DNA of 64,000 nt from Alphaproteobacteria bacterium HGW-Alphaproteobacteria-18. Its GTDB lineage: Bacteria > Pseudomonadota > Alphaproteobacteria > Caulobacterales > Hyphomonadaceae. Location of the stretch: NCBI GenBank assembly GCA_002841155.1, contig PHEH01000009.1, positions 121,046 to 185,045 on the forward strand, read 5' to 3'. Below the pieces are notes generated by a model that did not search any database, was not told where the DNA came from, and saw only the letters and a program-made list of their open reading frames with translations. The translations under genes were made by a program, and so were the position numbers. How positions within the stretch are numbered: the first letter of the stretch is position 1; every line of letters begins with the position of its first letter. Below, in pieces: positions 53,477 to 63,510 of the stretch.

Positions 53477-54517
53477 TTAGGCTTTGGCGAGCGCGGTTTC
53501 CGGCTTGATGATGCCGCGATTGAGCAGCTCTTCAGCGATCTGCACCGCGTTCAGGGCAGCGCCCTTGCGCAAATTGTCCGACACGCACCAGAAGGCGAGG
53601 CCGTTGGGCGTGGTGGGGTCGTGGCGGATGCGGCTGATATAGGTGGCCCACTCACCCACGCATTCTTTGGGCGTGATGTAGAGGTCTTCCTTGGGATCAT
53701 CGACCACCATGAGGCCCGGGCTTTCGCGCAGCAGGGCGCGGCATTCGTCGGCTGACATGTGCCCGATGGTTTCGATGTGGACCGCTTCGGAATGGCCGAC
53801 AAAGACCGGCACGCGCACACAGGTGGCGACGAGTTCAATGCTTTCGTCGAGAATTTTCTTGGTCTCGACGCGCATCTTCCACTCTTCTTTGGTGTAGCCA
53901 TCCTCCATGAAGACGTCGATCTGTGGAATGACGTTGAAGGCAATCTCTTTCTGGAAGACCTGCGGGGCAGGCTCGTCATTGACGAAAATACCGCGCGTCT
54001 GGTTCCAGAGCTCGTCCATAGCTTCCTTGCCGGCGCCAGAGACGGACTGGTAGGTGGCCACGACGACGCGTTTGATGCCAACGGCATCATGGATTGGCTT
54101 GAGCGCCACGACGAGTTGGGCCGTCGAGCAGTTGGGGTTGGCGATGATACGCTTCTTCTCATAGCCGAGAACGGCGTCCGCATTCACTTCCGGAACCACC
54201 AGCGGCACATCCGGGTCCATCCGCCACTGGGATGAGTTATCAATGACGATGGCGCCCGCCTTGGCGATCTTCGGCGACCATTCCTTCGAGACCTTGCCGC
54301 CCGCCGACATCAGGACGACATCGACGCGGCTGAAGTCGAATTGCTCCAGGTCATGGCATTTAAGGGTACGGTCCCCGTAGGATACTTCCTTGCCAATCGA
54401 CCGGCGCGAAGCAACGGCGAAGACTTCGTCGGCGGGGAAGAGTCGCTCGTCCAGAATATTGAGGAGTTCCCGCCCGACATTACCTGTGGCGCCGACAACC
54501 GCGATGCGTGTGCCCAT
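53477..54517 (-). CDS. asd: Aspartate-semialdehyde dehydrogenase
   Basis: 346 aa from the ATG at 54517 (GGAG upstream). Reduces aspartyl phosphate to the semialdehyde with NADPH, at the branch to lysine, methionine and threonine. The nucleotide motif is VVGATGNVGREL (7-18); the nucleophile is Cys130 in IANPNCSTAQLV; the substrate-binding RVPVFVGHSEAVHIE segment is near 240. It lies downstream of the leucine genes on the same strand, a common association. Confidence 0.96.
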   Translation of the reverse strand: MGTRIAVVGATGNVGRELLNILDERLFPADEVFAVASRRSIGKEVSYGDRTLKCHDLEQFDFSRVDVVLMSAGGKVSKEWSPKIAKAGAIVIDNSSQWRMDPDVPLVVPEVNADAVLGYEKKRIIANPNCSTAQLVVALKPIHDAVGIKRVVVATYQSVSGAGKEAMDELWNQTRGIFVNDEPAPQVFQKEIAFNVIPQIDVFMEDGYTKEEWKMRVETKKILDESIELVATCVRVPVFVGHSEAVHIETIGHMSADECRALLRESPGLMVVDDPKEDLYITPKECVGEWATYISRIRHDPTTPNGLAFWCVSDNLRKGAALNAVQIAEELLNRGIIKPETALAKA

Positions 54518-54642
54518 GATTATCTCCTCTGGTTCATGTTCGCGGGCTATATGGCCCATCTTACGCCCATCTTAAAGCGGCTTGTGCAATTCCGCCGCGT
54601 CGGGCAGGACTGCCCCGGGCTTAACAGGGCGGAGCAGTGACC

Positions 54643-55014
54643 ATGCTCGACGAAATCATCCGCAAATATATCGCCGCGTATAATGAGCGCGATATCGAGG
54701 GCATGCTGACCTATGTGACCGATGATGTGGTGTTCGAGAACATCTCCAATACCGGCCAGTCGATGCGGCTGGAGGGCAAGGAAATGATGCGCCAGGTGGC
54801 GGACGTTTCCGGCAATGCCTTCTCCTATCGCCGCCAGCGCCTCATCAATCTCGTCTCCGGCGCTGGCAAGGCCGCCGCCGAGATCGAGTTTGAAGGCCGC
54901 GCGGCCGTTGACCTGCCGACCGGGGTTAAAGCCGGCCAGTCGGTCAAGGTGCGCGGGGCAAGCTTCTTCGAATTCCGCGGTCCCCTCCTCTGCCGGATTG
55001 CTGATTACAGCTAA
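54643..55014 (+). CDS. SnoaL/NTF2-like protein
   Basis: 123 aa from the ATG at 54643 (GGAG at 9 nt); a GTG at 54637 is possible. The opening LDEIIRKYIAAYNERDIEGM followed by LTYVTDDVVFENISNTGQSM is the typical nuclear-transport-factor-2-like start. Small ligand-binding or isomerase-like protein of unknown substrate. It converges on the amidohydrolase gene, overlapping by 4 nt. Confidence 0.85.
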   Translation: MLDEIIRKYIAAYNERDIEGMLTYVTDDVVFENISNTGQSMRLEGKEMMRQVADVSGNAFSYRRQRLINLVSGAGKAAAEIEFEGRAAVDLPTGVKAGQSVKVRGASFFEFRGPLLCRIADYS

Positions 55015-56201
55015 GCGCTCGCGCGTTGCTGCGGTCTGCGAAGATCCGCCGCGAGCCCCTCCCCCATCAGGTTGATGAAGTTTTCCGAATAAAAGCCGGA
55101 AATCTGCGCCTGGGTGCAGCCAGAGAGTGTTTCATCGAAGCGTTTGAGCGGGTTACGGCCACCTTCCACATGAGGATAGTCCGAAGAAAAGAGGCACACC
55201 TCATCGCCAGAGTTGCGGATGATCCAGCCGGCATCCTCATGCGGATAAGGCGCCGCCCGGAACTGGCGGCGGACAATTTCGGAAAGTTTTGCCGAGAGTT
55301 TCTGCAACCGCTCCTCATTACGCCCAAAGGCATGGGCCGCCGAATCCATGGACCGCATCCATCCGGGCACCCAGGACGCGCCTAACTCGATGGCGCCCCA
55401 TTTCAAATTCGGAAAGCGATCGAACACACCATCGAAGATCAGTGTGGCGAGTGTCTGCATCGCGGCGTTCGGGATAGGCATGTAGGAAACCGAAGTGAAA
55501 TTGTCGTCGCCGCCATGGAAATCCTTCACAGGGGGAAGGCCGTTTTCCTTATAGGCCGGATTGAGTTTTTCCTCGCCGCCGACATGAAGAAGAATGGGCA
55601 GACCCGCCTCTTCTGCTACGCGCCAGACCGGATCAAGACGGATATGGCTTGGCGCGTGCTTCTGCGGGCAGAGTGAAGGCACCATGATTGCCTTAGCGCC
55701 AAGACGGATAGCCAACCGCGCCGTTTGTTCCGCCCTCTGAAAATCCTCCAACGGCACATACGCGACGGGGAGCAGGCGCCGGTCGACCGAGCAGAAATCG
55801 GTCATCATGCGGTTGTGGGCATCGGCAGCCGCGTAGCAGAGCTCCATGTCATCGCCCTGATCAAGACCGAAATTGCCAAGACAGAAGGTCGTGAAGACAA
55901 GCTGGCTGGCAAAGCCCAGCCGGTCCATCACGGCCGGGCGGTCTTCCCGGCGGAATGATCCGAGCGCCTCATAGTTCTTCTTGAGCAGGATCGCGTCTCC
56001 GGCGACCGCGCGGTAGGCGGCGTCTTCATGGCGCGCGCGTTCCTCGTTCATCCAGTGGGCGTGGGAATGCTTCCACTTGTAGACCGGCAGAGCATGATAC
56101 CGCTCCAGCAGGCGCGCCTCGAAATAGGGGTCAAGGCAATCGGTCATTTCCATCAGATGACTGTCGGCATCATGAATGAGCCGCCCGGCAGCATATGACA
56201 T
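55011..56201 (-). CDS. Amidohydrolase-2 family metal hydrolase/decarboxylase
   Basis: 396 aa TIM-barrel protein. RLIHDADSHLMEM near 7-19 holds the first metal-binding motif (DADSH in place of HxH), GLPILLHVGGEE near 210 the next His, and LFSSDYPHVEGGRNPLKRF near 340 the late Asp/His pair. The group includes ACMS decarboxylase-like and other C-C hydrolases; the substrate is unknown. No operon partner for aromatic degradation is adjacent. Confidence 0.88.
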   Translation of the reverse strand: MSYAAGRLIHDADSHLMEMTDCLDPYFEARLLERYHALPVYKWKHSHAHWMNEERARHEDAAYRAVAGDAILLKKNYEALGSFRREDRPAVMDRLGFASQLVFTTFCLGNFGLDQGDDMELCYAAADAHNRMMTDFCSVDRRLLPVAYVPLEDFQRAEQTARLAIRLGAKAIMVPSLCPQKHAPSHIRLDPVWRVAEEAGLPILLHVGGEEKLNPAYKENGLPPVKDFHGGDDNFTSVSYMPIPNAAMQTLATLIFDGVFDRFPNLKWGAIELGASWVPGWMRSMDSAAHAFGRNEERLQKLSAKLSEIVRRQFRAAPYPHEDAGWIIRNSGDEVCLFSSDYPHVEGGRNPLKRFDETLSGCTQAQISGFYSENFINLMGEGLAADLRRPQQRASA

Positions 56202-56282
56202 AGCTTGTTTCCTCCGCTGTTCTTTTGAGCGGAGGATGTCACAAGGTTGTCTGCTTGTCCAAATCTGGACGGGCAGCGCGCA

Positions 56283-57335
56283 TCAGAGCGCGGCGAGCAC
56301 CGCGTCAGCCATCTCGCGGGTGGTCAGCGTTCCGCCGAGATCGCGGGTGCGGGCGCCGCGGTCGAGGGCTTTACCAACCGCCGCAAAGAGCGTGTCAGCG
56401 GCTTTCTCTTTTCCGAGCGACCAGCGCAGCGCCATTTCCAGCGACAGGATCGCGGCGCAAGGGTTTGCGATGCCCTGCCCGGCGATATCTGGCGCAGAAC
56501 CGTGCACCGGCTCATAGAGCCCCGGCGTGCCTGGCGCGCCAAGAGAGGCAGATGGCAGCATGCCGATTGAGCCCGTCAGCATGGCGGCCTCATCCGACAG
56601 GAGGTCTCCGAAGAGATTGTCGGCGAGGATCACGTCGAACTGTTTGGGGGCACGCACGAGTTCCATGGCACAGGCATCGGCATACATGTGCGCAAGCTCC
56701 ACGCCGCCACCAAACTCCGCATGAGCCAGCGTCACTTCCTGGCGCCAGAAGAGGCCCGATTCCATCACATTGGACTTTTCGACGGAGGTGATCCGCCCCT
56801 TGCGGCCACGGGCAATGTCAAACGCGATGCGGGCAACACGCTCGATTTCAGGATGGGTATAGATCGCCGTATCATAACCCCGGCGCAGGCCGCCCTGCTC
56901 GTCGATACCGCGAGGCGTACCGAAGTAAACGCCGCCGGTCAGCTCCCGGACGATCATCAGGTCAAGACCCTCAACCCGGTCCTTCTTCAGACTGGAAGCA
57001 TCGACCAATGCCGGAAAGCAGAAAGCCGGCCGCAGGTTTGCAAAGACATCCAGCCCCTTGCGAAGTGCCAGAAGGCCCGCTTCGGGGCGCTTGTCGCGCG
57101 CTGCTGTGTTCCATTTCGGCCCCCCGACTGCCCCAAGCAGCACGGCGCTGGCCTTGCGGGCACGTTCCAGCGTCTCGTCTGTGAGAGGCGTGCCATGCGC
57201 ATCAAAGCTGACCCCGCCAACCAGACCTTCCTCAATCTGTATATCCGGAACGAGGGCCTCAGCGACGCGGCGCGCCTGAACGATAACTTCAGGACCGATA
57301 CCATCGCCCGGCAAAAGGAGGAGTGTCTGTTTCAT
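56283..57335 (-). CDS. leuB: 3-isopropylmalate dehydrogenase
   Basis: 350 aa. Oxidatively decarboxylates 3-isopropylmalate with NAD+ in leucine synthesis. LLLPGDGIGPEVI opens the fold; RELTGGVYFGTPRG carries the substrate Arg; EKSNVMESGLFWRQ and the DNLFGDLLSDEAAM metal motif follow, then EPVHGSAPDIAGQGIANP near the C-terminus. Same strand and order as leuD and leuC, but separated from leuD by two lipoprotein genes. Confidence 0.97.
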   Translation of the reverse strand: MKQTLLLLPGDGIGPEVIVQARRVAEALVPDIQIEEGLVGGVSFDAHGTPLTDETLERARKASAVLLGAVGGPKWNTAARDKRPEAGLLALRKGLDVFANLRPAFCFPALVDASSLKKDRVEGLDLMIVRELTGGVYFGTPRGIDEQGGLRRGYDTAIYTHPEIERVARIAFDIARGRKGRITSVEKSNVMESGLFWRQEVTLAHAEFGGGVELAHMYADACAMELVRAPKQFDVILADNLFGDLLSDEAAMLTGSIGMLPSASLGAPGTPGLYEPVHGSAPDIAGQGIANPCAAILSLEMALRWSLGKEKAADTLFAAVGKALDRGARTRDLGGTLTTREMADAVLAAL

Positions 57336-57361
57336 ATAAAATTCCGACTACTTCGGTTCTG

Positions 57362-57517
57362 CTAAACCACTTCCACGGCTTCCCGCGCGATCAAGAAAGC
57401 GTCGTGCATCTTCGTTCGTGGCTTGGTCAACAGCTTTCCACTCCGCCGCGCTCTAGCAGACCCCTCATCAGCTGTTGATGCACAGCCAGAAACACCCACC
57501 AGAAGGGTAACGGTCAT
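57362..57517 (-). CDS. Possible 51-aa small lipoprotein
   Basis: From the ATG at 57517 the peptide starts MTVTLLVGVSGCAS, with a lipobox-like VSGC at residues 9-12, and continues as a basic, featureless chain. The signal region is short and lacks an N-terminal charge, and the ribosome-binding site (GAGAG) is weak. It precedes leuB by 26 nt. It may be a chance frame. Confidence 0.3.
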   Translation of the reverse strand: MTVTLLVGVSGCASTADEGSARARRSGKLLTKPRTKMHDAFLIAREAVEVV

Positions 57518-57548
57518 GATGCTTCTCTCGCTAGCAGGAGTTGGGCGA

Positions 57549-57869
57549 TCAACAGGTGCCTTCGGCCTGTGTTGCACAACCAGATCTCAGACGCTGGAAA
57601 CCGTCAGTAGAAGATTTTGCATTCTCAGCCATTATCTTGTCAAATTCCTGCCAGGCTTTTTCTGACTTGCATTCCTTTGCCGGGAAGCGGCTACCGGTGA
57701 CCTGCATTGAGCGACACTTTATGGCGGTGCCATCATCGGTCATCTGACCTTCCATTGCGGCCGTGATCTTCGTGCCCGAAGCCTCAGCTGCTCCGTTTGC
57801 AGGCGTCGTGCAGGCCGCCAGAGCAATTGCCACAATTGCAACCGGCAGTGCTTTGAGGACGTTCAACAT
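57549..57869 (-). CDS. Small lipoprotein, paralogue 1 (CRSMQVTGSRFP family)
   Basis: 106 aa from the ATG at 57869 (GGAG upstream). Signal peptide with lipobox LAAC. The mature part contains KCRSMQVTGSRFPAKECKSE followed by KAWQEFDKIMAENAK and two C-terminal Cys. The next gene upstream codes a close paralogue. The CR-x5-GSR-x-C pattern recalls small Hyphomonadaceae/caulobacter secreted proteins of unknown function. The four Cys of the mature part could form two disulphides. Confidence 0.8.
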   Translation of the reverse strand: MLNVLKALPVAIVAIALAACTTPANGAAEASGTKITAAMEGQMTDDGTAIKCRSMQVTGSRFPAKECKSEKAWQEFDKIMAENAKSSTDGFQRLRSGCATQAEGTC

Positions 57870-57958
57870 TCCGTACTCCTTAATTTTGGTGTCAGCGAAA
57901 GGGCCGAGCGAGAACAGACGCTCCCTGTTCCGCATAAAGCTGAGGGTTATATTAGATT

Positions 57959-58279
57959 TCAGCAGGTTCCTGATGCGGAGCAGCCCGTGTTTACGCGCTG
58001 AAATTTGTCAGTTTCGTTCTTGGCATTTTCAGCCATAAGCTTGTCGAATTCGCTCCAGGCCTTCTCCGACTTGCAGTCCTTGACCGGAAAACGGCTGCCT
58101 GTGACCTGCATAGAGCGGCATTTCACGAGCGATCCATCGGGCGCCGTTTGCCCCTCCATTCCTGCTGTCATTCTATCGGCGTCAGAGGAGGCCGTTATTC
58201 CCGATGCATTCGTTGCGCAGGCGCTACACACGAGAAGACAGATACACGCAGCAAAGATGGGTTTGAAGGCGATTACCAT
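57959..58279 (-). CDS. Small lipoprotein, paralogue 2 (CRSMQVTGSRFP family)
   Basis: 106 aa. Lipobox CSAC after a hydrophobic signal (CICLLVCSAC). The core KCRSMQVTGSRFPVKDCKSE and KAWSEFDKLMAENAK is nearly identical to the neighbour at 57549-57869, while signal peptide and linker differ. This fits a tandem duplication with selection on the core. It lies between leuD and leuB on the same strand. Function unknown; envelope location inferred. Confidence 0.8.
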   Translation of the reverse strand: MVIAFKPIFAACICLLVCSACATNASGITASSDADRMTAGMEGQTAPDGSLVKCRSMQVTGSRFPVKDCKSEKAWSEFDKLMAENAKNETDKFQRVNTGCSASGTC

Positions 58280-58409
58280 CCGGCCTCTCCATCAGGATCC
58301 AGAAATCGATATCAAATCTATGGCAGTCGATGTCATGGGGTGCAATCGAATATCGATAAACTCCGATTCTTTTTCGAAGTGTGCCCTCAGGGCGCGCACC
58401 GGCCGGGCA

Positions 58410-59039
58410 TCAACCTACCGGATCCAGCCAAGGGGTCGTCAGCCGACGGTGGTCTTCGAACCTGTTTATATCTGTCGCCGCCGTCAGAGAGGCGCCGATT
58501 TCGTCAAGACCGGCAATCAGGTTGGACTTCCGGCCAGGGTCCACGTCAAATGCATGCACTTCACCTGTCGGGGTCGTGACTGTCTGAGCGACCAGATCCA
58601 CCGAAAAGACATGGTTGGGGCCGCCCGCTTCGGCGGCCAGCTTTTCGCAAACATCTGTCGGCAGGCGCACTGGCAGGATGCCGTTCTTGTAGCAGTTATT
58701 ATGGAAAATATCGGCAAAGGAGGGCGCGATGATGCAGGTGATGCCCTGGTCAGCCAGCGCCCAGGGCGCATGCTCCCGCGAGGAGCCGCAGCCGAAATTT
58801 TCGCCCGCGATCAGGATGCTTGCCTTGGCATATTGCGGCCGGTTGAGCACGAAATCAGGGTCTTCGGAGCCATCTGCCCGCGTTTTTAGCTCATAGAACA
58901 AGCCCTTGGCGAGACCCGTGCGTTCCGTGGTCTTCAGGAACTGTTTCGGGATGATCATGTCGGTGTCGACATTGGACATGGGTTTACCCTTGTCCATCAG
59001 CGGCGCGGCGGTTCCATCAAGGCGTGTGAAAGGTGTCAT
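58410..59039 (-). CDS. leuD: 3-isopropylmalate dehydratase small subunit
   Basis: 209 aa. Pairs with LeuC to isomerise isopropylmalate. DTDMIIPKQFLK near 26-37, ILIAGENFGCGSSREHAPWA near 74-93 and GITCIIAPSFADIFHNNCYK near 98-117 are the swivel-domain hallmarks. It begins 11 nt after the VOC protein gene. LeuC is about 4.5 kb away at the window edge rather than adjacent. Confidence 0.97.
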   Translation of the reverse strand: MTPFTRLDGTAAPLMDKGKPMSNVDTDMIIPKQFLKTTERTGLAKGLFYELKTRADGSEDPDFVLNRPQYAKASILIAGENFGCGSSREHAPWALADQGITCIIAPSFADIFHNNCYKNGILPVRLPTDVCEKLAAEAGGPNHVFSVDLVAQTVTTPTGEVHAFDVDPGRKSNLIAGLDEIGASLTAATDINRFEDHRRLTTPWLDPVG

Positions 59040-59050
59040 GGCGTCAGCTT

Positions 59051-59899
59051 CTAAACCGCCTCATGGGCAATGAACAAGGTCGGCACATTCATTGTGCCAT
59101 TGCGAACCGTAAAAACCTGGCTGCCGGGTTTGCGGCCCTTGCGGATTTCAGAGACATCAAAACCGCTGGCCGCGAGCCGGGCATGGGCGGTGCTGATGTC
59201 TGCAACCGCCCAGGTAAGGCCCCAGAAACTGTCTGGCTTCGCGCTGTCTTCAGGATCTGCAAGGCGCTGAGCAATCTCGATCGTCAGGCTGCCCGTGCGG
59301 AAGAAGATCAGGCGCACGCCCCAGTCTGGATTTGTCCGATCCATCGCCAGGCGCAGGCCGAGCCTGGCGCCATAGAAGGCCAGCGCGCGGTCTGGCGCGG
59401 CCGTATTGATCACTGCGTGATCCAGCCCGTTAACAGCGTCAGCGGCGGGCGCGAGAGGCTGAAGCGCCCCTTCCCTCGGCTCGATGATGAAGACCCTGAT
59501 CCCGCCGGTCTTCGTGGCTGGAATCCGGAAGCTCTGCCATGCCCGCGCCGCGCCAGTTTGCGTATGCGTGGACTGACCCTTGGAAAGAGGCTCGGGCTCC
59601 AGGCCACGCCGGGTGAAAGTATCATGATCAACCGCCAAAGCGTCACTGCCGAAAGCAAGCGTCTTCAGGCCGGGGCCGTCAGCATCAATGATGTCTGCAA
59701 GACGCTGAGCCAGAGGCCCGTCACCGGCAGGCGCCAACAGTTCCAGCGATGTATTGCCCAGCCGGAACAGCGCAGACGCGCCGCCACCCTCCACATCTGC
59801 CCGCCAGTCTGCCTTCCGGCCGAGCAGCTTCTCATACACCGCCACGCCGGAGTTAATCTCCGGGCAGACCAGAACGAGATGATCGAGCCCCGTGATCAC
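59051..59899 (-). CDS. VOC-family (glyoxalase-like) protein
   Basis: 282 aa from a GTG at 59899 that overlaps the GST stop (GTGA). VITGLDHLVLVCPEINSGVA opens the first beta-alpha-beta module and NGLDHAVINTAAPDRALAFY near 167-186 the second, so two VOC halves are present. It resembles the Glyoxalase_3/VOC group next to GST genes. The metal ligands are probably His and Glu of these modules; substrate unknown. Confidence 0.85.
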   Translation of the reverse strand: MITGLDHLVLVCPEINSGVAVYEKLLGRKADWRADVEGGGASALFRLGNTSLELLAPAGDGPLAQRLADIIDADGPGLKTLAFGSDALAVDHDTFTRRGLEPEPLSKGQSTHTQTGAARAWQSFRIPATKTGGIRVFIIEPREGALQPLAPAADAVNGLDHAVINTAAPDRALAFYGARLGLRLAMDRTNPDWGVRLIFFRTGSLTIEIAQRLADPEDSAKPDSFWGLTWAVADISTAHARLAASGFDVSEIRKGRKPGSQVFTVRNGTMNVPTLFIAHEAV

Positions 59900-60534
59900 G
59901 CCGCTTTCACGCTCACTTGCGGAAGGCAGTCCTGCGGGCCTTTGAAGCCAGCGAGGTCTTCCACTCGCGCCATCCATTTGCGGACATTGCCGAAGGGCTG
60001 CAGGTCAATCTGCGCCTGGCCGCAATAGCTGGCGATGCCGTAAATATCGATATCGGCGATGGTGGCCCCGCCCCCCACCAGCCAGCTCCGTCCAGCGAGC
60101 AGGCCGTCCAGCTCCTTCAGCGCGCCGAGCGCAGATTGCAGGTTTGCCGTGGCCACATCTTCCGGAAACTTGAAGAAACCGAGCTTCACGGCGCGCGTGC
60201 GGTAAATGCCGATGGTGAGCGGGCCCGCACCCCAGAACTGCCACTCCCGCGCGCTCAGGCGTTCGGAGCGGTCCTTGCCCGCAAATTGGCCCGTTTCATC
60301 GACGAGATAATCAAGGATCACCGAAGACTGGGAAAGACAGACATCCTTCTCATGATCTTCAAGCACCGGCACCTGACCGTAACGGTTCTTCGCGAGGAAG
60401 GCGTCGGCCTTGTGCGCCCCGGCCCGCAGATCGACATGCTCGTAATCATGCGGCGTATTGGTGAGGCGCAGCATCAGTCCGACCTTATAGGTCGGGCCCG
60501 ACGGCCACATTCCATGCAGGGTATATCGTGCCAT
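59896..60534 (-). CDS. Glutathione S-transferase
   Basis: 212 aa from the ATG at 60534 (AAGGAAG upstream). Thioredoxin-like N-terminal domain with YTLHGMWPSGPTYKVGLML and the cis-Pro/GSH motif RYGQVPVLEDHEKDVCLSQS, then a helical C-terminal domain (ATIADIDIYGIASYC). Conjugates glutathione to electrophiles. Translationally coupled to the VOC gene, which suggests a shared detoxification step. Confidence 0.93.
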   Translation of the reverse strand: MARYTLHGMWPSGPTYKVGLMLRLTNTPHDYEHVDLRAGAHKADAFLAKNRYGQVPVLEDHEKDVCLSQSSVILDYLVDETGQFAGKDRSERLSAREWQFWGAGPLTIGIYRTRAVKLGFFKFPEDVATANLQSALGALKELDGLLAGRSWLVGGGATIADIDIYGIASYCGQAQIDLQPFGNVRKWMARVEDLAGFKGPQDCLPQVSVKAA

Positions 60535-60588
60535 ATGATCTTCCTTGAAATCGCATGCTGGTTTGCAGCAACACGAAATCAAGCGCAA

Positions 60589-61395
60589 TCACCGATCCCG
60601 GTCAGCCCAGAAGTTCCGTCCAGTGCGAGCAGAATAGGGCTTGCGCGCGAGTCGCTGGATGTCCTGAACACGATTGGAAGATTGCAGGTAACGAGCCGCT
60701 CTTTGTACTTCCGCGTAATAAAAGGAGGATGTGAAAGGCTTGATCGCGGTCAGCTCAAACCCGCGCAACAAGATGAAGATCGCCAGATCAAAGGCACACT
60801 CGTACAGCGAAAGATACTCAATGCGCTGCCCGGTGCGTGAATCCTTGAATGCTGGCCGTCCATAGGTTGCGCCAAACATATGCTGATGAAAAACGCCGAA
60901 GCCCAAAAAAGTCGCGGTCAGATCCGTTGCAGCCTCAGTATTTCTCCGTCCACCCGGCGGTGGTTCCGGAATCGCTCCGTTCACAAAATGCCCCAACTCA
61001 TGCGCGAAAACGGCGATGAGCTTTTGGGGATTATCCGTGAGGCCTGCATTGTAACGAATTTCGGCGCTATGGTCATTTTCGATACCGAAGGTGGCGCAGG
61101 TCGTATCATGTGCGTAGCCCATGAGATCAACCAGATTGCTCTTCACAGTCGCCTCGGCGATCAAATGCAACCGATGGGTCTCAACCTGCGCTAACCGGCA
61201 GGTATCCTTGAAAATTATTCTCCCCAGCTCAGCGCCTGTGGCCGATGTCGAAGTAAAATGATCGGTATCGGGCATGACCAGCGGCGTCTGCTCGAACCGC
61301 CGGTGCGGCGTATTTCGGAGCAGCCACGCCCAGCAATCAATGTGAAACTGCTCTGTCGCTAAATCCAGCGGGCAGCGCGGTTTAAACCCAAACAT
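60589..61395 (-). CDS. HExxH zinc metallopeptidase-like protein of unknown family
   Basis: 268 aa from the ATG at 61395 (AGGGGG upstream); a TTG at 61449 overlapping the cysK stop would add 18 residues. HELGH (132-136), inside IAVFAHELGHFVNGAIPEP, and Glu154 in NTEAATD form a gluzincin-like HExxH-x(n)-E set. No signal peptide is seen. The N-terminal half has four Cys and many His. I do not know the family. Its orphan position between cysK and GST gives no hint of a substrate. Confidence 0.75.
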   Translation of the reverse strand: MFGFKPRCPLDLATEQFHIDCWAWLLRNTPHRRFEQTPLVMPDTDHFTSTSATGAELGRIIFKDTCRLAQVETHRLHLIAEATVKSNLVDLMGYAHDTTCATFGIENDHSAEIRYNAGLTDNPQKLIAVFAHELGHFVNGAIPEPPPGGRRNTEAATDLTATFLGFGVFHQHMFGATYGRPAFKDSRTGQRIEYLSLYECAFDLAIFILLRGFELTAIKPFTSSFYYAEVQRAARYLQSSNRVQDIQRLARKPYSARTGRNFWADRDR

Positions 61396-61445
61396 ACTAC
61401 CCCCTGAGCCGTCTACCCAAGGATTATTGTCTCGTCCGAAGCCTG

Positions 61446-62429
<984 letters not shown>

Positions 62430-62434
62430 GACTT

Positions 62435-62463
62435 TCTCCCTTCAGAGCTTTTCTGAAGGGAGA
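62435..62463 (-). promoter_or_regulatory. Hairpin sequestering the cysK ribosome-binding site
   Basis: On the minus strand TCTCCCTTCAGA (62463-62452) pairs perfectly over 12 bp with TCTGAAGGGAGA (62446-62435) around a 5-nt loop. The 3' arm contains the Shine-Dalgarno AAGGGAGA and the ATG is 5 nt further on. The stem would block ribosomes unless opened by temperature, a protein or translation of a leader. Confidence 0.7.
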
Positions 62464-62522
62464 ATATCGGGCCGCGCCGCCAGAATGGCAACCAAACTCG
62501 GATAAGCTGGGCTAAACTCAGC

Positions 62523-63485
62523 CTAGCACTTCGAACAACTGCCCCCGACGGATTCAAGCAGGCGGGCGTCTTTATCCATGGCCGGATTGGCGGTCGTCAG
62601 AAGGCGGTCGCCCACGAAAATGGAGTTGGCACCCGCCAGAATGCAGAGCGCCTGGCCTTCCGGGCTCATGGTTTCGCGACCCGCCGAGAGGCGCACCCAG
62701 CTCTTTGGGAACACGATGCGGCAGACCGCAATCGCGCGGGCAAGCTCCAGCGTGTCGAGCTCTTCGCTGTTTGCCAGCGGTGTGCCTTCGATGGGCACCA
62801 GCTTGTTGACCGGAACGCTTTCCGGATGCGGGCTCAGCAGGGAAAGCTCATGAATGAGGCCGACCCGGTCAGAACGCGACTCGCCCATTCCAAGGATACC
62901 GCCGCAGCAGAGTTTGATGCCCGCCTGACGCGCGCGGCCGAGCGTTTCGATCCGATCGTCAAACGTCCGTGTCGTGACGACCGTGCTGTAATACTCACGC
63001 GAGGTATCGAGGTTGTGATTGTAATAATCGAGGCCCGCTTCTTTCAGCGCTTCGGCCTGGCCTTCTTCCAGCATGCCGAGCGTCACGCAGGTTTCGAGGC
63101 CCTCGGCCTTCACGGCTGAAATCATCTCGGCGACTTTGGGCAGGTCGCGGTCTTTCAGGGAGCGCCAGGCGGCGCCCATGCAGAACCGGTCAGCGCCATT
63201 GGCCTTTGCGCGACGGGCGGCGTCGACGACCTCTTCCACCGGGAGCAGTTTTTCAGCCTTCAGGCCCGTCTTGAAGCTCGCCGACTGGCTGCAATAGCCG
63301 CAATTCTCGGCGCAGCCGCCGGTCTTGATCGACAGGAGCTGGGATTTCTGCACGGCCCCATCTGCCCAATGGGCAGCCTTCACGGCAAGCGCGCGCGCAA
63401 AAAGCTGATCGAGGGGCAGATCATAAATGGCCGCGATTTCCTCGCGGGTCCAGTTCTGGCGGGGGGTGAGGTCAGAAGACGTCAT
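62523..63485 (-). CDS. bioB: Biotin synthase
   Basis: 320 aa radical-SAM enzyme that inserts sulfur into dethiobiotin. The 4Fe-4S cysteines are Cys58, Cys62 and Cys65 ([13 protein letters not shown]); [14 protein letters not shown] and [19 protein letters not shown] are family segments, and RLSAGRE carries the Arg ligand of the 2Fe-2S cluster. The C-terminal GGSCSKC tail is typical. It lies between leuC and cysK on the same strand, away from other bio genes. Confidence 0.97.
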   Translation of the reverse strand: MTSSDLTPRQNWTREEIAAIYDLPLDQLFARALAVKAAHWADGAVQKSQLLSIKTGGCAENCGYCSQSASFKTGLKAEKLLPVEEVVDAARRAKANGADRFCMGAAWRSLKDRDLPKVAEMISAVKAEGLETCVTLGMLEEGQAEALKEAGLDYYNHNLDTSREYYSTVVTTRTFDDRIETLGRARQAGIKLCCGGILGMGESRSDRVGLIHELSLLSPHPESVPVNKLVPIEGTPLANSEELDTLELARAIAVCRIVFPKSWVRLSAGRETMSPEGQALCILAGANSIFVGDRLLTTANPAMDKDARLLESVGGSCSKC

Positions 63486-63510
63486 GAAATGATCCTGATC
63501 AGTTAACAGA

